Notes under the pieces: generated by a model | Database searches by the model: none | The model's input: only the letters and a program-made list of their open reading frames with translations | Told to the model about the DNA's origin: nothing | Made by a program: the position numbers and the translations under genes | In this document: positions 22,787 to 34,600 of the stretch, one piece after another | Numbering within the stretch: the stretch's first letter is position 1 | How the letters are laid out: every line of letters starts with the position of its first letter | Source of the DNA: Nelumbo lutea | Taxonomy: Eukaryota; Streptophyta; Magnoliopsida; Proteales; Nelumbonaceae | Length of the DNA stretch: 64,000 bases | Direction of reading: 5' to 3' | NCBI GenBank assembly: GCA_022828595.1 | Contig: JAKGHH010000004.1 | Coordinates: forward strand, 53,780,422 to 53,844,421

Positions 22787-23844
22787 ATTAATAGGATAAA
22801 ACAAAAATTCAAAATTCAAATCAGAATTATAGAAGAGATATTCTAAAGATTCAGAATTTTCCCTTTCATCTACTTTCTCTGCAATGAGAGAGTCTATCAT
22901 GTAGGTATGATAGCACTCGTCATCGTCTCGGGGCTGTTTCCCAACATGAAAAATATTCACCTCAAGAGTCATATTCCCAAATGAAAGCTTCATCAAGCCA
23001 TTCCTACAATTAATAAGAGTATTGGCTATAGCAAGGAATGACCTTCCTAAATAAGCAGAATCTTTGACTCATTGTCAAACACGGATTGAGTATGTAAAAC
23101 CAGAAAATCAATAGAGTAATAGAATTTATCAATTTGAAGCAAAACATCTTCTACTATCACCCTTGGTTTTTGAATAGAATGGTCAGCCACCAATAACACC
23201 ATAGATGTGGTTTTTATCTCTCTAGAACCTAATTGCAAGTAAATCGAGAAGGGCATTAAAATTACACTTGCTCCTAAGTCCAATAGAGCTTGACCGAACT
23301 CTTGTGTCCCAATATGGCAGGCAATTGTGGGGCACCCTGGATCTTTCTACTTTGGTAGTGTTCACTGCTCAGTCACTAAACTTACATGTTCTGTTAGAAA
23401 TGCTGTTTTCTTGACATGATGTCTCCTTTTCATGGTACATAGATCCTTGATCACCTTGGCATAAGCTGGTACTTGCTTAATTGCATGCAACAAAGGTAGA
23501 TTAATCTTAACTTCTTTCAAATGTTCCAAAATCTCACCTTGGTTGTTTGAAAATTTTCTTCTAGATCTGAGAGCTTGGAGAAAAGGCACTTGGACTGTAA
23601 CCTCCTTTTCTAGCTCTTTTGAGGGGGCATCTTTAGTTCTGCTCGAAGTGGTGACATTTGTGTGAGGTGGGCTCAGCAAAGGCCCATCTAAAACCTTACC
23701 ACTATGAGTAGTGATGGCGTGGACCCCCTTGGTGTTCTCCGGATCAGAGGTGGATTCTTGTACCATATGTGACCCCTTCAGATTGGTCTCAGGCTGAGAT
23801 GGAATTTTGCCTCCCTCTTGTACAGTAAGAGCATTGGTAAGCTT
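22787..23844 (-). pseudogene. G2 gag C-terminal region and protease, broken
   Basis: Reverse-strand segments run TKLTNALTVQEGGKIPSQPE (gag C-terminus), ITTHSGKVLDGP, INLPLLHAIKQVPAYAKVIK and CTMKRRHHVKK. The protease follows with MDLGASVILMPFSIYLQLG near 23230-23283, the DLGAS active-site form typical of OTA elements, and then IVEDVLLQIDKF. Stops and frame changes occur between 23047 and 23360. Downstream, LMKLSFGNMTLEVNIF continues to the solo LTR insertion. Confidence 0.8.
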
Positions 23845-26833
23845 TGTTAGACAGTTTTGTATGCCCTTAGCTTCAATCAAAATGATGTACTTTATAAGTT
23901 TATTGTAAATGAATAAAAGTGCATATTTGATTCATGTTACCTTGGTATGTTTCTATGTAATACCCTTAAACTAGACACTTAATGAGACTCGTGTTAGTTT
24001 AGAATGTTCACAGCCAGTGGGTCAGTCTGGGGAGACCTATCCTGACAAGGCTGACACTGTGGTGCCACCAAGTCGGTTGGGGTGGCCTGTCTCAACTACC
24101 AGGGTGAGACCCTAGGCACATACAGTGTATGATTAATTGAATCTATGAACTGGAGCAGATTTCCAGTATTGCCCTGGACCTTGGAGATTGATGGGCAAAA
24201 CTGGAAAGTTACACTCGACCCCTAGACTCGATTATGATACTGCACTAGGTGTCAGATTGGGTTGTCTTTGATATACCAATCAGTGAGATTCTTAGTGGGG
24301 GTCAAAACCTGGGTATGTTGGGACAGTCTGAGGATTCATCTGAGTGGGTGATCATAGTGACAGGATCAGCCCCTTTGTCAGACAAAGGTAATGATCGGGG
24401 ATGCACTCTCACTAATGGAAACTAAGATTACTAGCAGCGATTTCAATCATTGAGATTTGTTTTGCAAAATATATTTTATATGAGATATAAAAGTATATAT
24501 TTAATGGTTTCTAAAAGGTTTGCAAAAGGTTTTAATTCCCGGGATCCATATAAGCAGAGAGTGCAACACTGTTCCTTGCAGCCAAGAGAGAGGTCCTCTC
24601 TTGTTGGGCAGTGTATGATTATTATGGGCTGAGAGGTTAAGTGTAAGACCATTGAGAATAATACCTGATGAGCTAATCTTGCATCTGACCAGAGTCCCTA
24701 GGTGTTACAAGGTGGCTTGGCCTAGGGACTACTTAGGGTAAGTGTTGGGGCTATAGAGCCCCATTAGATGGATTTTAGGGGGTGCACTGTCCATAACAGT
24801 GTATTCGGCCAGGCCTTGTAACAAAGGCTTGGCCAAACCCATGTGGCTGATGTGTAGATCAATGTTTGGGTCCCATGCCATACAAGGAAGCCCAACTGGG
24901 CAGCAGTTTGGAAGGCTAAGTGAATACATAACCTTAAATGGGCCTTAAGCCCATTCGAACTGGGCTAATTTGATTAGTCATTTAAAGGGGCAAAATCTGA
25001 GATGGATCAGTTGATAGGATTGGGCTAGACCCTATCCACTTAGAGAGTCCAAGATGTAAATAAGATTTAGATCTAGAAGCCTCCTAATTAGATTAGGAGA
25101 TGGCTGATCTGATCTGCAAATAAGATAAGAGTTATCCCTTATCACTTAAAGGGACTTCTAATCCAAATATGATCTAGATCTCCAACTCCTAATGGGATTA
25201 GGAGCTAATCCCTTTGAGATTATAAAAGGAGGAGGGGGCGGCAACCCTTAGACATGCAACCAACACACTCTTGTCTTCAGAGCTGAGATCACAAGAAGAG
25301 AGTATTCTACACCTTGTGAATACTCTCTTGCCGCCTCCTTCCTGTAGCCCTCGCCTCCAGCAGTTTGATCTCCTCCTCTCTATAGGAGTAATCAAGATTC
25401 GATCTTGATACCAATCTTTTGGAGAAAAGATTGGTTGGAGTTGTATTCACAAGCCATCCAATTGATTTTTGTGAAGGGTCAAGTTCTTTTGGAAGAACAC
25501 TACTGATTCTGCTCTACCCTGCACTGCGCCATATTCAGTGGGAGTAGATTTTGGATCCTTCCTTGGGCGTGAACACCTCCATTGGGAGATATCATTTCTT
25601 TGTATCAGGTATAATCCCTCCCTACTCCTTTTGGTTCAGATCTGGTTCAGTTTATGATTCAAGAATGATCATTGAAAATAGGATTTTCTAAATAGGGAAT
25701 TCGATTCCTAGTTGAAGGGAGAGAAAATTTTTGAAATTCGCCCTCTTATTCCACAATCTTTGGGCGTCCATGTGATGGATATCCTATCCCTTCGCCCATT
25801 TGATGGGTTTCAGGGGGTGCACTGTCCATAACAGTGTATTCGGCCAGGCCTTATAACAAAGGCTGGGCTGAACCCATGTGGCTGATGTGTAGATCAATGT
25901 TTGGGTCCCACGCCATACAAGGAAGCCCAACTGGGCAGTAGTTTGGAAGGCTAAGTGAATACATAACCTTAAATGGGCCTTAAGCCCATTTTGAACTAGG
26001 CTGATTTGATCAGTCAATTAAAAGAGGCAAATTCTGAGATGGATCACCTGATAGGATTGGGCCTAGACCCTATCCACTTAGAGACTCCAAGATCTAAATA
26101 AGATTTAGATCTAGAAGCCTCCTAATTAGATTAGGAGATGGCTGACCTGATCTGCATATAAGATAAGGGTTATCCCTTATCACTTAAAGGGACTTCTAAT
26201 CCAAATATGATTTGGATCAGCAACTCCTAATGCGATTAGGAGCTGATCCCTTTAAGATTATAAAAGGAGGAGGGGGCGGCAACCTTTAGATATGCAACCA
26301 ACATACTCTTATCTTCAGAGCTGAAATCACAAGAAGTGAAAATTCTGCACCCTACGAATACTCTCTTGCCGCCTCCTTCCTACAGCCGCCACCTCCAGTA
26401 GTTCAATCTCCTACTCTCTACAGGATAATCAAGATTTGATCTTGATACAAATCTTTTGGGGAAAAGATTGATTGGAGCTATATTCACAAGCCATCATGTT
26501 GATTCTTGTGAAGGGTTAAGTTCTTTTGGAAGAACATTGCTGATTCTGCTCCATCCTACACTGTGCCATCTTCAGTGGGAGCAGATTTTGGATCCTACCT
26601 TGGGCGTGAACACCTCCGTTGGGAGATACTGTTTCTGTGTATCAGGTACATCTCCCTCTTACTCCTTTTGGTTCAGATCTGGTTTGGTTAATGGTTTAAG
26701 ATTGATCATTGAAAAATATGTTTTTCTAAAATAGGGAATTCGATTCCCTGCAAAGATGGGAGAAATTTTTGAAATTCATCCAGTCCATTCCACAAGATTT
26801 GGGCATCCATGTGATGGATATTCTATCCCTTCA
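23845..26833 (+). mobile_element. Nested copia insertion: one LTR plus a partial second LTR, forward
   Basis: A full LTR (23845-25792, starting TGTTAGACAG) is followed with no internal region by a second, 5'-truncated LTR (25793-26833, ending CCCTTCA). The second begins at the point matching about 24758 in the first. The pair is flanked by AGCTT (23840-23844) and AGATT (26834-26838), a target duplication with one mismatch, and splits the G2 gag frame between QIANL and TNALTV. TATA boxes at 25221-25227 and 26259-26265. The arrangement fits imperfect LTR recombination. Confidence 0.82.
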
Positions 26834-28156
26834 AGATTAGCTATCTGACTCTTGATATCCTTGTTCTTTTCAACCACCTGTATACGAATAGATTCAAACT
26901 TTTGGTTAGTATTATTTTGCGCCTCTATAAATGCTTGAAGTGTTTTTTCTAAAGGATTCCTATTCGGTCGAGCATTGCATTGGGGAGCAGGATGAAATCT
27001 GGATGGTTGCGCCTCTACACTCTAGTTATTGTTGGATGGTGAGGGTTGGTTCTGATCATCCTTCCAACTAAAATTGGGATGGTTTCTCCAACTAGGATTA
27101 TAGGTCTCTGAATAGGGTGAGAAAGGTTTCCTATACAATTCCTAAGGCATTACACTGTTCTTCATAAACCTCTCTCATCTCACCATAGGTTGGGCAATCC
27201 TGAGCTAAGTGATTCGATCCCCCACAGACAAAACATGAAGCTTGAGTTTCTACCCTAGAAACCGTGTGGGTGATTTTATTATTTCTCATCTTTAAGGCCT
27301 CAAGTTCCTTAGTTATAGCTTCTAATTGGGCTTTGAGGTTGTCTTCCTCCTTAAGATGGTAAATCCTAGTTGGATGTGACCTATTAGTACAATCAATATC
27401 TAGCCCATGTGTGGCCTTTCTCAGTTAACTCATTCAAGTAATCTATGGCTTCTTCAGGATCCTTTTGCAAAAACTCCCCATTACACATCATCTCTATGAA
27501 TTGGCGCTCCCTACTGGTTAAGTCCTCATAAAATTAGCTAACTAACCTCTAACTTTCATACCCATGGTGCGGACATAGGTTCTGTAGCTCTTTGAATCTC
27601 TCCCAGGCTTGGTATAAGGTTTCACTATCTTTTTGAGAAAATGTTGAGATCTGTCTCTTAAGGTTGTTGGTCTTATGGTGTGGGAAGTATTTGTTAAAAA
27701 AAACTTGGGTCATCTCCGCCCATGTACCTATGGATCTCGATCTCAAGGAGTATAGCCAACTCTTAGATCTCTCTTTCAGGGAAAAAAGGAAAAAATTCAG
27801 CCTAACAGTGTCTGCAATATCAGCTCAGTTATGAAAGATGGCCACTACCTCTTCAATATCCCTAATGTGCACATATGAATTCTCACTGTCTAACCATGGA
27901 AATTAGGCAAGAGTTGGATCATTCCAGGTTTAAACTCAAATTATGGTGTATTTAGAGGGAACATGATGCATGATGGTGTGGCTATCCAGGTGGGGTGCAG
28001 GTAGTCTTCTAAAGACCTAACAGAGTTGTCCTCGTGTTGACTCATGGTTTCAGAATCACAGGACGAACAAGATGCTACTTCTTCTTCAGGGAGTGATGGT
28101 GGGCCTACTCGTATTTGTCTAACGAATCTCCCTCTTTTGTCCCTTGGTCTATTCAT
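26834..28156 (-). pseudogene. gag: G2 gag, broken
   Basis: ATG at 28156 on the reverse strand begins MNRPRDKRGRFVRQIR and reaches SLEDYLHPTWIATPSCIM before a stop at 27939-27941. The gag core follows (SRSIGTWAEMTQVFFNKYFP, SETLYQAWERFKELQNLCPH, around 27550-27746), then a complete CCHC zinc knuckle CFVCGGSNHLAQDC near 27192-27235. The C-terminal part up to QIANL is cut by the nested copia insertion at 26833. Several in-frame stops. Confidence 0.82.
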
Positions 28157-28304
28157 ACACCCTAGGCTCCTATTTTTTTTAGCTTACAAAAAGAAGAAAA
28201 GGAAAATAAGATCAAGAAAATAAAATGCAACTAAAGAAAATGAAACAAACAGAGGAAATAAAAGATAAGTAAAAAATGTTCAAACTCAGTTGTTGGTTTG
28301 GCTT

Positions 28305-28321
28305 CCCTGGCAATGGCGCCA
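28305..28321 (-). other. G2 primer-binding site (Asp-tRNA type)
   Basis: Reverse strand TGGCGCCATTGCCAGGG, next to the 5' LTR. It matches the 3' end of plant Asp-tRNA with about two changes. The same type is found in G4 at 47130. Confidence 0.82.
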
Positions 28322-28328
28322 AATTTTG

Positions 28329-29100
28329 TGTCTCACTCAAAATTATTACCCTTGGCTAAGCAGTCATTGAAGTGTAGCTTTAGGTGTCGAATCCACAGAG
28401 AAGCTAATTAAACTAACAAAAGGAGTTATCGCTAAGAGTGAATAACCTAGAGAAAATGATTTTCTAAAAATAAAAAGAAGAGCAAAAATATTTGAATAAA
28501 AGTAACGATGATTAAAGGATGAAAAGTAGTTTGTGTTGAACAAGTCTTCGAGATTCACTTGATTGATTCGCTTAATTGGTCTCGACTTTGATTCCTATTT
28601 ATTACTCAATTGCAAGTTTTACATCCCAAACAAACAACTGGAAAATATAACTTTGAAACCAATGACAAGAATAAAAGTATTTGTTCTGAGAATTAATTTT
28701 TCGATGAAGAACAGAATGATCTATTCTTAGAAAATACTCAAGAATGACAACATATCAGATTGATAGTATTGTAGTTAAGGATTAACTCATAAAATAAATC
28801 TACCCAATCAATTATTTTCTAACAAATTGCACACAAAAAGAGCATGACTAATCTTATATGGAAATTGAAGAATATAATTTCAGGGTTTATCAAAATAATA
28901 AAAGAAATCTATCAAGAACAAAATTAAACATTGAAATCTCTCAAGGAGTCAAAGTAAAATAACATGTAAAACTCATCGATCAAGATCCTCCCTAGTCTTG
29001 TTGAAGCTTTAGTCGCGCTTGTACGTCATTCTCCCCTCTTCTCTTCTATGAAAGACTAAGAAAAAAATGCCAAAATAACCTCTACAAGTCAGCCCCTTTT
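28329..29100 (-). repeat. G2 5' LTR, truncated
   Basis: About 770 bp matching 17876-18650. The outer 450 or so bases are missing: similarity stops near 29100, and copia coding sequence of the opposite orientation starts near 29103. The left outer end and target duplication are therefore lost. Confidence 0.82.
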
Positions 29101-29102
29101 TG

Positions 29103-29913
29103 TTCCGAGAAAATAATGTCAATAGATACAACATGGAGATCTCCAAGAAGAGATTTGTCCCTTTTAGACACGGAGTCACTCTCTCCAAGGGTATGTCTCC
29201 AAAGACTCCTGAGGAGATTTAGGGCATGAGAGAGGTTCCCTATGCCCCTACCGTAGGGAGCACCATGTATGCCATGTTGTGCACTCGGCCTGACATTGCT
29301 CAGGCCATGAGTGTAGTAAGTAGATATCAATCAAACCTAGGACAGGAGCATTGGATTGTTGTAAAGAACATACTCAAATACCTTCGGAGGACAAAAAAGT
29401 TGTCTAGTATTCGATGGTAGTTCACTATAGATCCTTAGGTATACTGATGCCAATTTCTAGTCACACCCAGATGATAGAAAGTCTACATTGATGGGGTCTT
29501 GTGCTATTAGCTAGAAAAGCAGTAAACAAGGGTCAACAGCAGATTCCACGATCGAGGCCGAGTGCATTGCTACAAGTGAAGTTGCCAAGGAAGCAATATG
29601 GATGAAGAAGTTCATTCATGAATTAGGACTTGTTCCATCGAGCACATCACCCACCACTATTGTGCAACAACGCTGGAGCCAATGCTTAGGCTAAGGAGCC
29701 AAGAGCCCACTTGAAGTCAAAACACATCAAGAGGAAGTACCATGTACTGTGGGAGATTGTTGGTGGAGGGGACGTCCAGATTTAGAAGGTAGCATCAGTG
29801 GAGAATGTGGTAGACCCATTAACTATGCCACTGACATAGAAAGTGTTTGAGAAACACGTGGATAGTATGGGACTATGACTTGTAGCTGATTGGACCTAAG
29901 TGCAAGTGGGAGC
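29103..29913 (+). pseudogene. pol: CopF: copia pol 3' fragment (RT end and RNase H), forward
   Basis: Contains the copia RT C-terminal segment MREVPYAPTVGSTMYAMLC-TRPDIAQAMSVV and EHWIVVKNILKYLRRTKK (29226-29420). RNase H sequence continues to a terminal GLWLVADWT-like end, and the polypurine tract AAGTGGGAGC lies at 29904-29913. Stops and frameshifts are frequent, for example at 29218-29220 and after 29415. The 5' side is cut off at the junction with the G2 LTR. Homologous to 44808-45558 and 62956-64000 in reverse. Confidence 0.82.
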
Positions 29914-30734
29914 TATTACACAATGTATGCCCTTAGCTCCAATCAGATTAATGTACATAAACATTTGTTCTAAATGAATAAAAGTACATAATTGATTCAT
30001 GTTATATTTGGTATGTTTTTGTGTAATTACCCTTAAATTAGACACTTATGAGACTCGTATTAATTTAGAATGTTCTCAACCACTGGATAGACTTGGGGAA
30101 TTTTATCCTGCCAAGGCTGACTAATGTGCTGCCAAGTAGGTTGGGGTGGCTTGTTTCAATTGCTAGGGTTTGACTCAAAGCACATGTATTGTGTGTTTGT
30201 TTGAAACACTGAACTTGAACCATTTTCCAATTATACCCTGGACCTATGAGACTGGTGGGCAAAACTGGAAAGTTACACCTAACCCCTAAACTCGATTACG
30301 GTACTACATTGGGTATTGGATTGGACTGTCTTTGATATGCCAATCAATAAGATCCTTAGAGGGGGTCAAAACCTAGATATGTTGGGGCAGTCTGAGAATT
30401 CACTTGAGTGGGTGATCATAGTGACTAGATCAGCCCCTTTGTCGGACAAAGTGAATGATTGGGATTGCACTCTCTGATGGAAACAAAACTTCCGGTAGTT
30501 GATTTCAAACTTGTTTGAGATTTGTTTTTTGCAAAATATATTTATATAATAGTATATATATATTATGTTTCAAGAAAAAAGTTTGCAAATGGTTTTAATT
30601 CCCAGGATCCATTCGAGCAGAGAGTGCAACACTGCACCTTGCAGCCGAGGGAGAGGTCCCCTCTTGTTGGGCAACGTTTTATCATTAAGGGCTGAGAGGT
30701 TAAGTTTAAGACCATTTAGGGCTGTTATACCTAA
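29914..30734 (+). repeat. CopF 3' LTR, first 820 bp
   Basis: Starts TATTACACAATG (usual TGTTAGACAATG) directly after the polypurine tract and follows the CopA LTR to the point CTGTTATACCTAAT, where it switches into an inverted LTR of the same family at an AT tract. Confidence 0.85.
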
Positions 30735-31049
30735 TATATATATATATGTATATCTATATATAAATATATTTTGCAAAAGAAATTTCAACTTTTGAAATCA
30801 ACTGCCGGTAGTTTAGGTTTCCATTAGAGAGAGTGCATCCCTGATCATTCACTTTATCCAACAAAGGGGCTGATCTTGTCACTATGATCACTCTAAGGAT
30901 CTCACTGATTGGTATATCAAAGGCAGCCCAATCTGACACCTAGTGCAGCATTATAATCAAGTATAGGGGTCAAGTGTAACATTCCAGTTTTGCCCATCTA
31001 TCTCCAAGGTCCAAGGCAATACTAGAATTTTGGTCTAGTTTAGGGTTTC

Positions 31050-31080
<31 letters not shown>

Positions 31081-31677
31081 TATATGTATATCTATATATA
31101 AATATATTTTGCAAAACAAATTTCAACTTTTGAAATCAACTGCCGGTAGTTTAGGTTTCCATTAGAGAGAGTGCATCCCCGATCATTCACTTTATCCAAC
31201 AAAGGGGCTGATCTTGTCACTATGATCACTCTAAGGATCTCACTGATTGGTATATCAAAGGCAGCCCAATCTGACACTTAGTGCAGCATTATAATCAAGT
31301 ATAGGGGTCAGGTGTAACATTCTAGTTTTGCCCATCTATCTCCAAGGTCCAAGGCAATACTAGAATTTTGGTCTAGTTTAGGGTTTCAAAAAAACCCACA
31401 CTGCATGTACCTCAAGTCTCACCCTGGCAGCTGAGTCAAGCCACCCCAACCAACTTGGCAGTACACCAGTGTTAGCCTTGGCAAGATAAATCTCCCCAAT
31501 TCTATCCAACGGTTGTGAAGATTCTAAACTAACACGAGTCTCATATGTGTCCAGTTTGAGGGTATTACATAGAAATACACCATAATAACATGAATCAAAT
31601 ATGTACTTTATTCATTTATAATAAATGTCATAATGTACATCATGTTGATTGAAGCTAAGGGCATAAACTGTCTAACA
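30735..31677 (-). repeat. CopC 3' LTR, partial, with internal 338-bp tandem duplication
   Basis: Inverted LTR reading from the AT tract to the LTR terminus (CTGTCTAACA on the + strand, ending at 31677). The segment starting near 30735 is repeated in tandem starting near 31073. Shared landmarks (GTATATC at 30748 and 31086, TAGGGTTTCA at 31041 and 31379) are exactly 338 bases apart and differ at only about five sites. The remainder of the LTR, with its TATA box, is missing. Confidence 0.87.
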
Positions 31678-32540
31678 GCTCCCACTTGCACTTAGGTCTA
31701 ATCGGGAATAAGCCAGAGTCCCATACTGTCCACGTATTTCTCAAACACTTTCTGTGCCAGTGGCTTAGTTAATGGGTCTGCTACATTTTTTGCTGATGCT
31801 ACCTTCTAAATCAGGACGTCCCCTCTTCCAACTATCTCCCATAGTACATGGTACTTCCTCTCAATGTGCTTTGACTTCGAGTAGTCTGGGGGAACTACTC
31901 CTAACTCCTGAATGGTCTTTTTCATCCATACGGCTTCTTTGGCAGCTCCACTTGCGGCAATGTATTCGGCCTCGGTTGTGGAATTTGCAGTGGACCCTTG
32001 TTTGCTGCTTTTCTAGCTAACTGCACAGGACCCCACGGTAAAGATGTATCTAGATGTAGACTTTCTATCATCTGGATATGACTGGAAATTGGCATCGGTA
32101 TACACAAGGATCTGTATTGAACTACCATTGAATACTAGACAAAGCTCTTTTGTCCTCCCAAGGTATTTCAGTATGCTTTTTCACAGCGGTGCAATGCTCT
32201 TGTCCTGGGTTAGATTAGTATCTACTTACCACACTCACGACCTGAGCAATGTCAGGCCGAATGCACAGCATGGCATACATGATGCTCCCTACGGCAGAAG
32301 CATAGGGAACTTCCTTCATGTCCTCAATCTCCTCAATTGTTTTGGGAGACATATCCATGTAGAGAGTGACTTCATGCCTGAAAGGAATATTTTCTTTCTT
32401 GGAGTTCTCCATACTGTATCTCGTGATTACTTTGTCAATATAAGTAGACTGGGATAATCCTATTATCCACTTCGATCTATCTTTATAGAGTCGAAGTCCC
32501 AAGATGTAAGAGGCTTCTCCAAGATCTTTCATGGAGATTT
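31678..32540 (-). pseudogene. pol: CopC RT C-terminal part, RNase H and polypurine tract
   Basis: The RT end is MKDLGEASYILGLRLYKDRS (32470-32532) followed by VGSIMYAMLCIRPDIAQVVS. The RNase H end is SKHIERKYHV to a terminal WLIPD segment, and the polypurine tract lies at 31678-31690. Near 31878-31895 about 65 bases that encode the LLYDNTGAIAQ segment in CopE are missing: the text runs from GVVPP directly to SKSKHIERK. An RNase H acidic residue is lost with it. Confidence 0.8.
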
Positions 32541-33190
32541 GCTATGAAAGCCATACTTTCACCGTAGTCAATATTCCTACATCATTTCCAATGAGTGGAA
32601 TGTTGTCTACATACAGAATCAAGAACAAAATCTTATCCCCACTGGTCTTCCTAAAAACACAGAGCTCATCCGGATTCTGCTCAAAGTCAAACTATTTGAC
32701 ATTAGAGTCAAAATGGATGTTCCAGCTCCTAGAAGCTTGATTTAGTCCATATATGGATCGATTAATTTTAGATACCATGTGTTCCCGACCTACAGCTATG
32801 AAACCTTGTAGTTGCTGCATATAGATATCTTCAGTAAGATTTCCATACAGGAATGCGACTTTGACATCTATTTGCCAAATCTCGTAGTCATGGTATGCTG
32901 CTATAGCTAGTAGGATCCTAATGGATTTAAGCATGGCCACGGGCAAAAAGGTTTCCTCATAATCGATTCCTTCTTTCTGAGTGTACCCTTTCACCACAAG
33001 ATGAGCCTTGTAGGTCTGAACCTTATCATCGAGGCCATTTTCCTCTTATAGATCCATTTGCAACCAATTGCTTTTACCCCAGGGGGCGGATCTACCAGAG
33101 GCCAAACTCTATTGGTCTCTATTGAATCTATGTCCAACTTAGGTTCTGTATAAGTCACGGGATCCTTCTCAATGGTCGGGCTTCCACCAA
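32541..33190 (-). pseudogene. pol: CopC reverse transcriptase, active site mutated
   Basis: Segments: GVKAIGCKWIYKR region (about 33030-33085), KEGIDYEETFLPVAMLKSIR and YEIWQIDVKVAFLYGN, where the first catalytic Asp is retained. The active-site box at 32602-32613 on the reverse strand reads YVDN instead of YVDD. Frame changes near 33010 and 32690. Confidence 0.83.
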
Positions 33191-34200
33191 GTAACTTTCT
33201 TGGTCATAGTCGTAACTAATTGGTCTGGATTCCCGGGATCCTCTTCTAGGTTGGTTATTTTCTGGAGCGGGTGGGACATCTCCCACTATCCATGGGCTCT
33301 CCTCATCAAGAATAACTTCCTAATGATGATTATCCAGGATGTAATCTTCTTCTAAGAAGTGGGCTTTTCGACTGTAAAACACATTTTGCGCTTTTGGATC
33401 ATAGAATAAGTAACCTACAAAGCCTTTGGGGTAGCCTATAAATAGGTGATGGATGGTCTTGGATTCCAATTTGTTAGATCTTGTTCTTTTAACATGTGCT
33501 GGATAACCCCAAATCTTCAAGTGTCTCACACTTGGTTTCATATCGGTCCAAAACTCACAGGGAGTCTTCAAAACGAATTTGGTTGGAACCCGGTTCAGCA
33601 TGTATATCGCAGTCTCTAATGCATAACCCCAAAAGGATGTGGGTAGTTTTGAGTGTACGAGAACTGATCAGACCATATCCAATAAAGTATGGTTCATCCT
33701 TTATGATACATTGATTAATTGTGATGTAGTAGGAGGAGCTAGTTATGATACTATCCCATTGTCTTTTAAGTAGTCCCCGAATTCGTTAGAGATACCTCAT
33801 CGATCTGATCGAATGGCCTTGTCGTGTCTCCTCAATTGTTTCTTGACCTCTTGCCTGAACTCTTTGAACTTTTCAAAGGATTCAAACTTGTGTCTCATTA
33901 GATACACATAACCATACTGAGAGTGATCGTCGGTAAATGTTATGAAATAAACGTGATGGTTACATGTTCTAACATTCAGGGGATGCCATAAATTTGTATA
34001 TATAAGGTCAAGTGTTGATCTTTTAGGCTTTCTGTTAAATGGCCATTTCGTCATCTTACCCTGAAGGTAAGGTTCACAGGTTGGAAGATGTTCTACAGTT
34101 AGAAAATCCAAAGTCTCATACTTTACCAACTTTTTGATACGATCTATGTTTAATGTGGCCAAGTCGGTAATGCTACAGGCACGTGGGATTAACTGTATCA
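33191..34200 (-). pseudogene. pol: CopC integrase, broken
   Basis: Core segments: STLDLIYTNLWHPLNVRTC (the first catalytic Asp of the usual HTDL is Asn), FITFTDDHSQYGYVYLMRH (second Asp kept), then after frame breaks TPCEFWTDMKPSVRHLKIWG and GYLFYDPKAQNVFYSRKAHF. CEPYLQGK replaces the usual CEPCLQGK, so a zinc-binding Cys is also lost. Confidence 0.82.
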
Positions 34201-34600
34201 TGAGTTCTTTTCTTGGGGTTATTATCCGACGTACTTTCAGTTATATTTGTTTCCAGTGAAGAATGGAGAACATAGAGACCATTCTCAAGTTCTCCATATG
34301 TGAGGAATTTGTTATTTCTTTTAATAGTAATCACATTACTAAAGAGAATAGAATATCCATCCGCACTCAGTTCTGAAACAGAAATCAAATTTCTTCTCAA
34401 ATAGGGTACATAAAGACAATCTTTTAATGTAATTGTTCCTTCTCTGAAATACAACTCTACAGTTCATATAGCTATAGCTACAACGCTTGCAGAAGTCCCT
34501 AAGTAAATAATCACTTCATCGTCACTCAGCCTTCTGCTTGTCCTGAACCCTTGCAATGTGTTACATGCATGAGTAGAAGTGACAAGCATCTCATGCCTTG
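34201..34600 (-). pseudogene. pol: CopC protease / pre-integrase region, broken
   Basis: Reverse-strand YFREGTITLKDCLYVPYLRR and LISVSELSADGYSILFSN match the copia protease-to-integrase region. About 140 bases present in CopA (14062-14195) are missing near 34578: the sequence passes from DACHF, the start of the zinc knuckle, straight to the region after the protease active site. Both the knuckle and the catalytic Asp are gone. Confidence 0.78.

Larger units (their letters stand above)
17876..29100 (-). mobile_element. G2: non-autonomous OTA-type Ty3/gypsy element (gag and protease only), reverse
   Basis: Reverse element with a 3' LTR at 17876-19109, a truncated 5' LTR at 28329-29100, an Asp-tRNA primer-binding site at 28305-28321, gag and protease. 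RT, RNase H and integrase are absent: protease is followed by the short spacer that normally precedes RT and then the 3' untranslated region. Two copia LTR insertions lie inside (20849-22786 and 23845-26833). Gag and protease motifs place it with non-chromovirus Athila/Tat-like elements. Without the insertions it would be about 6.3 kb. Confidence 0.82.
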
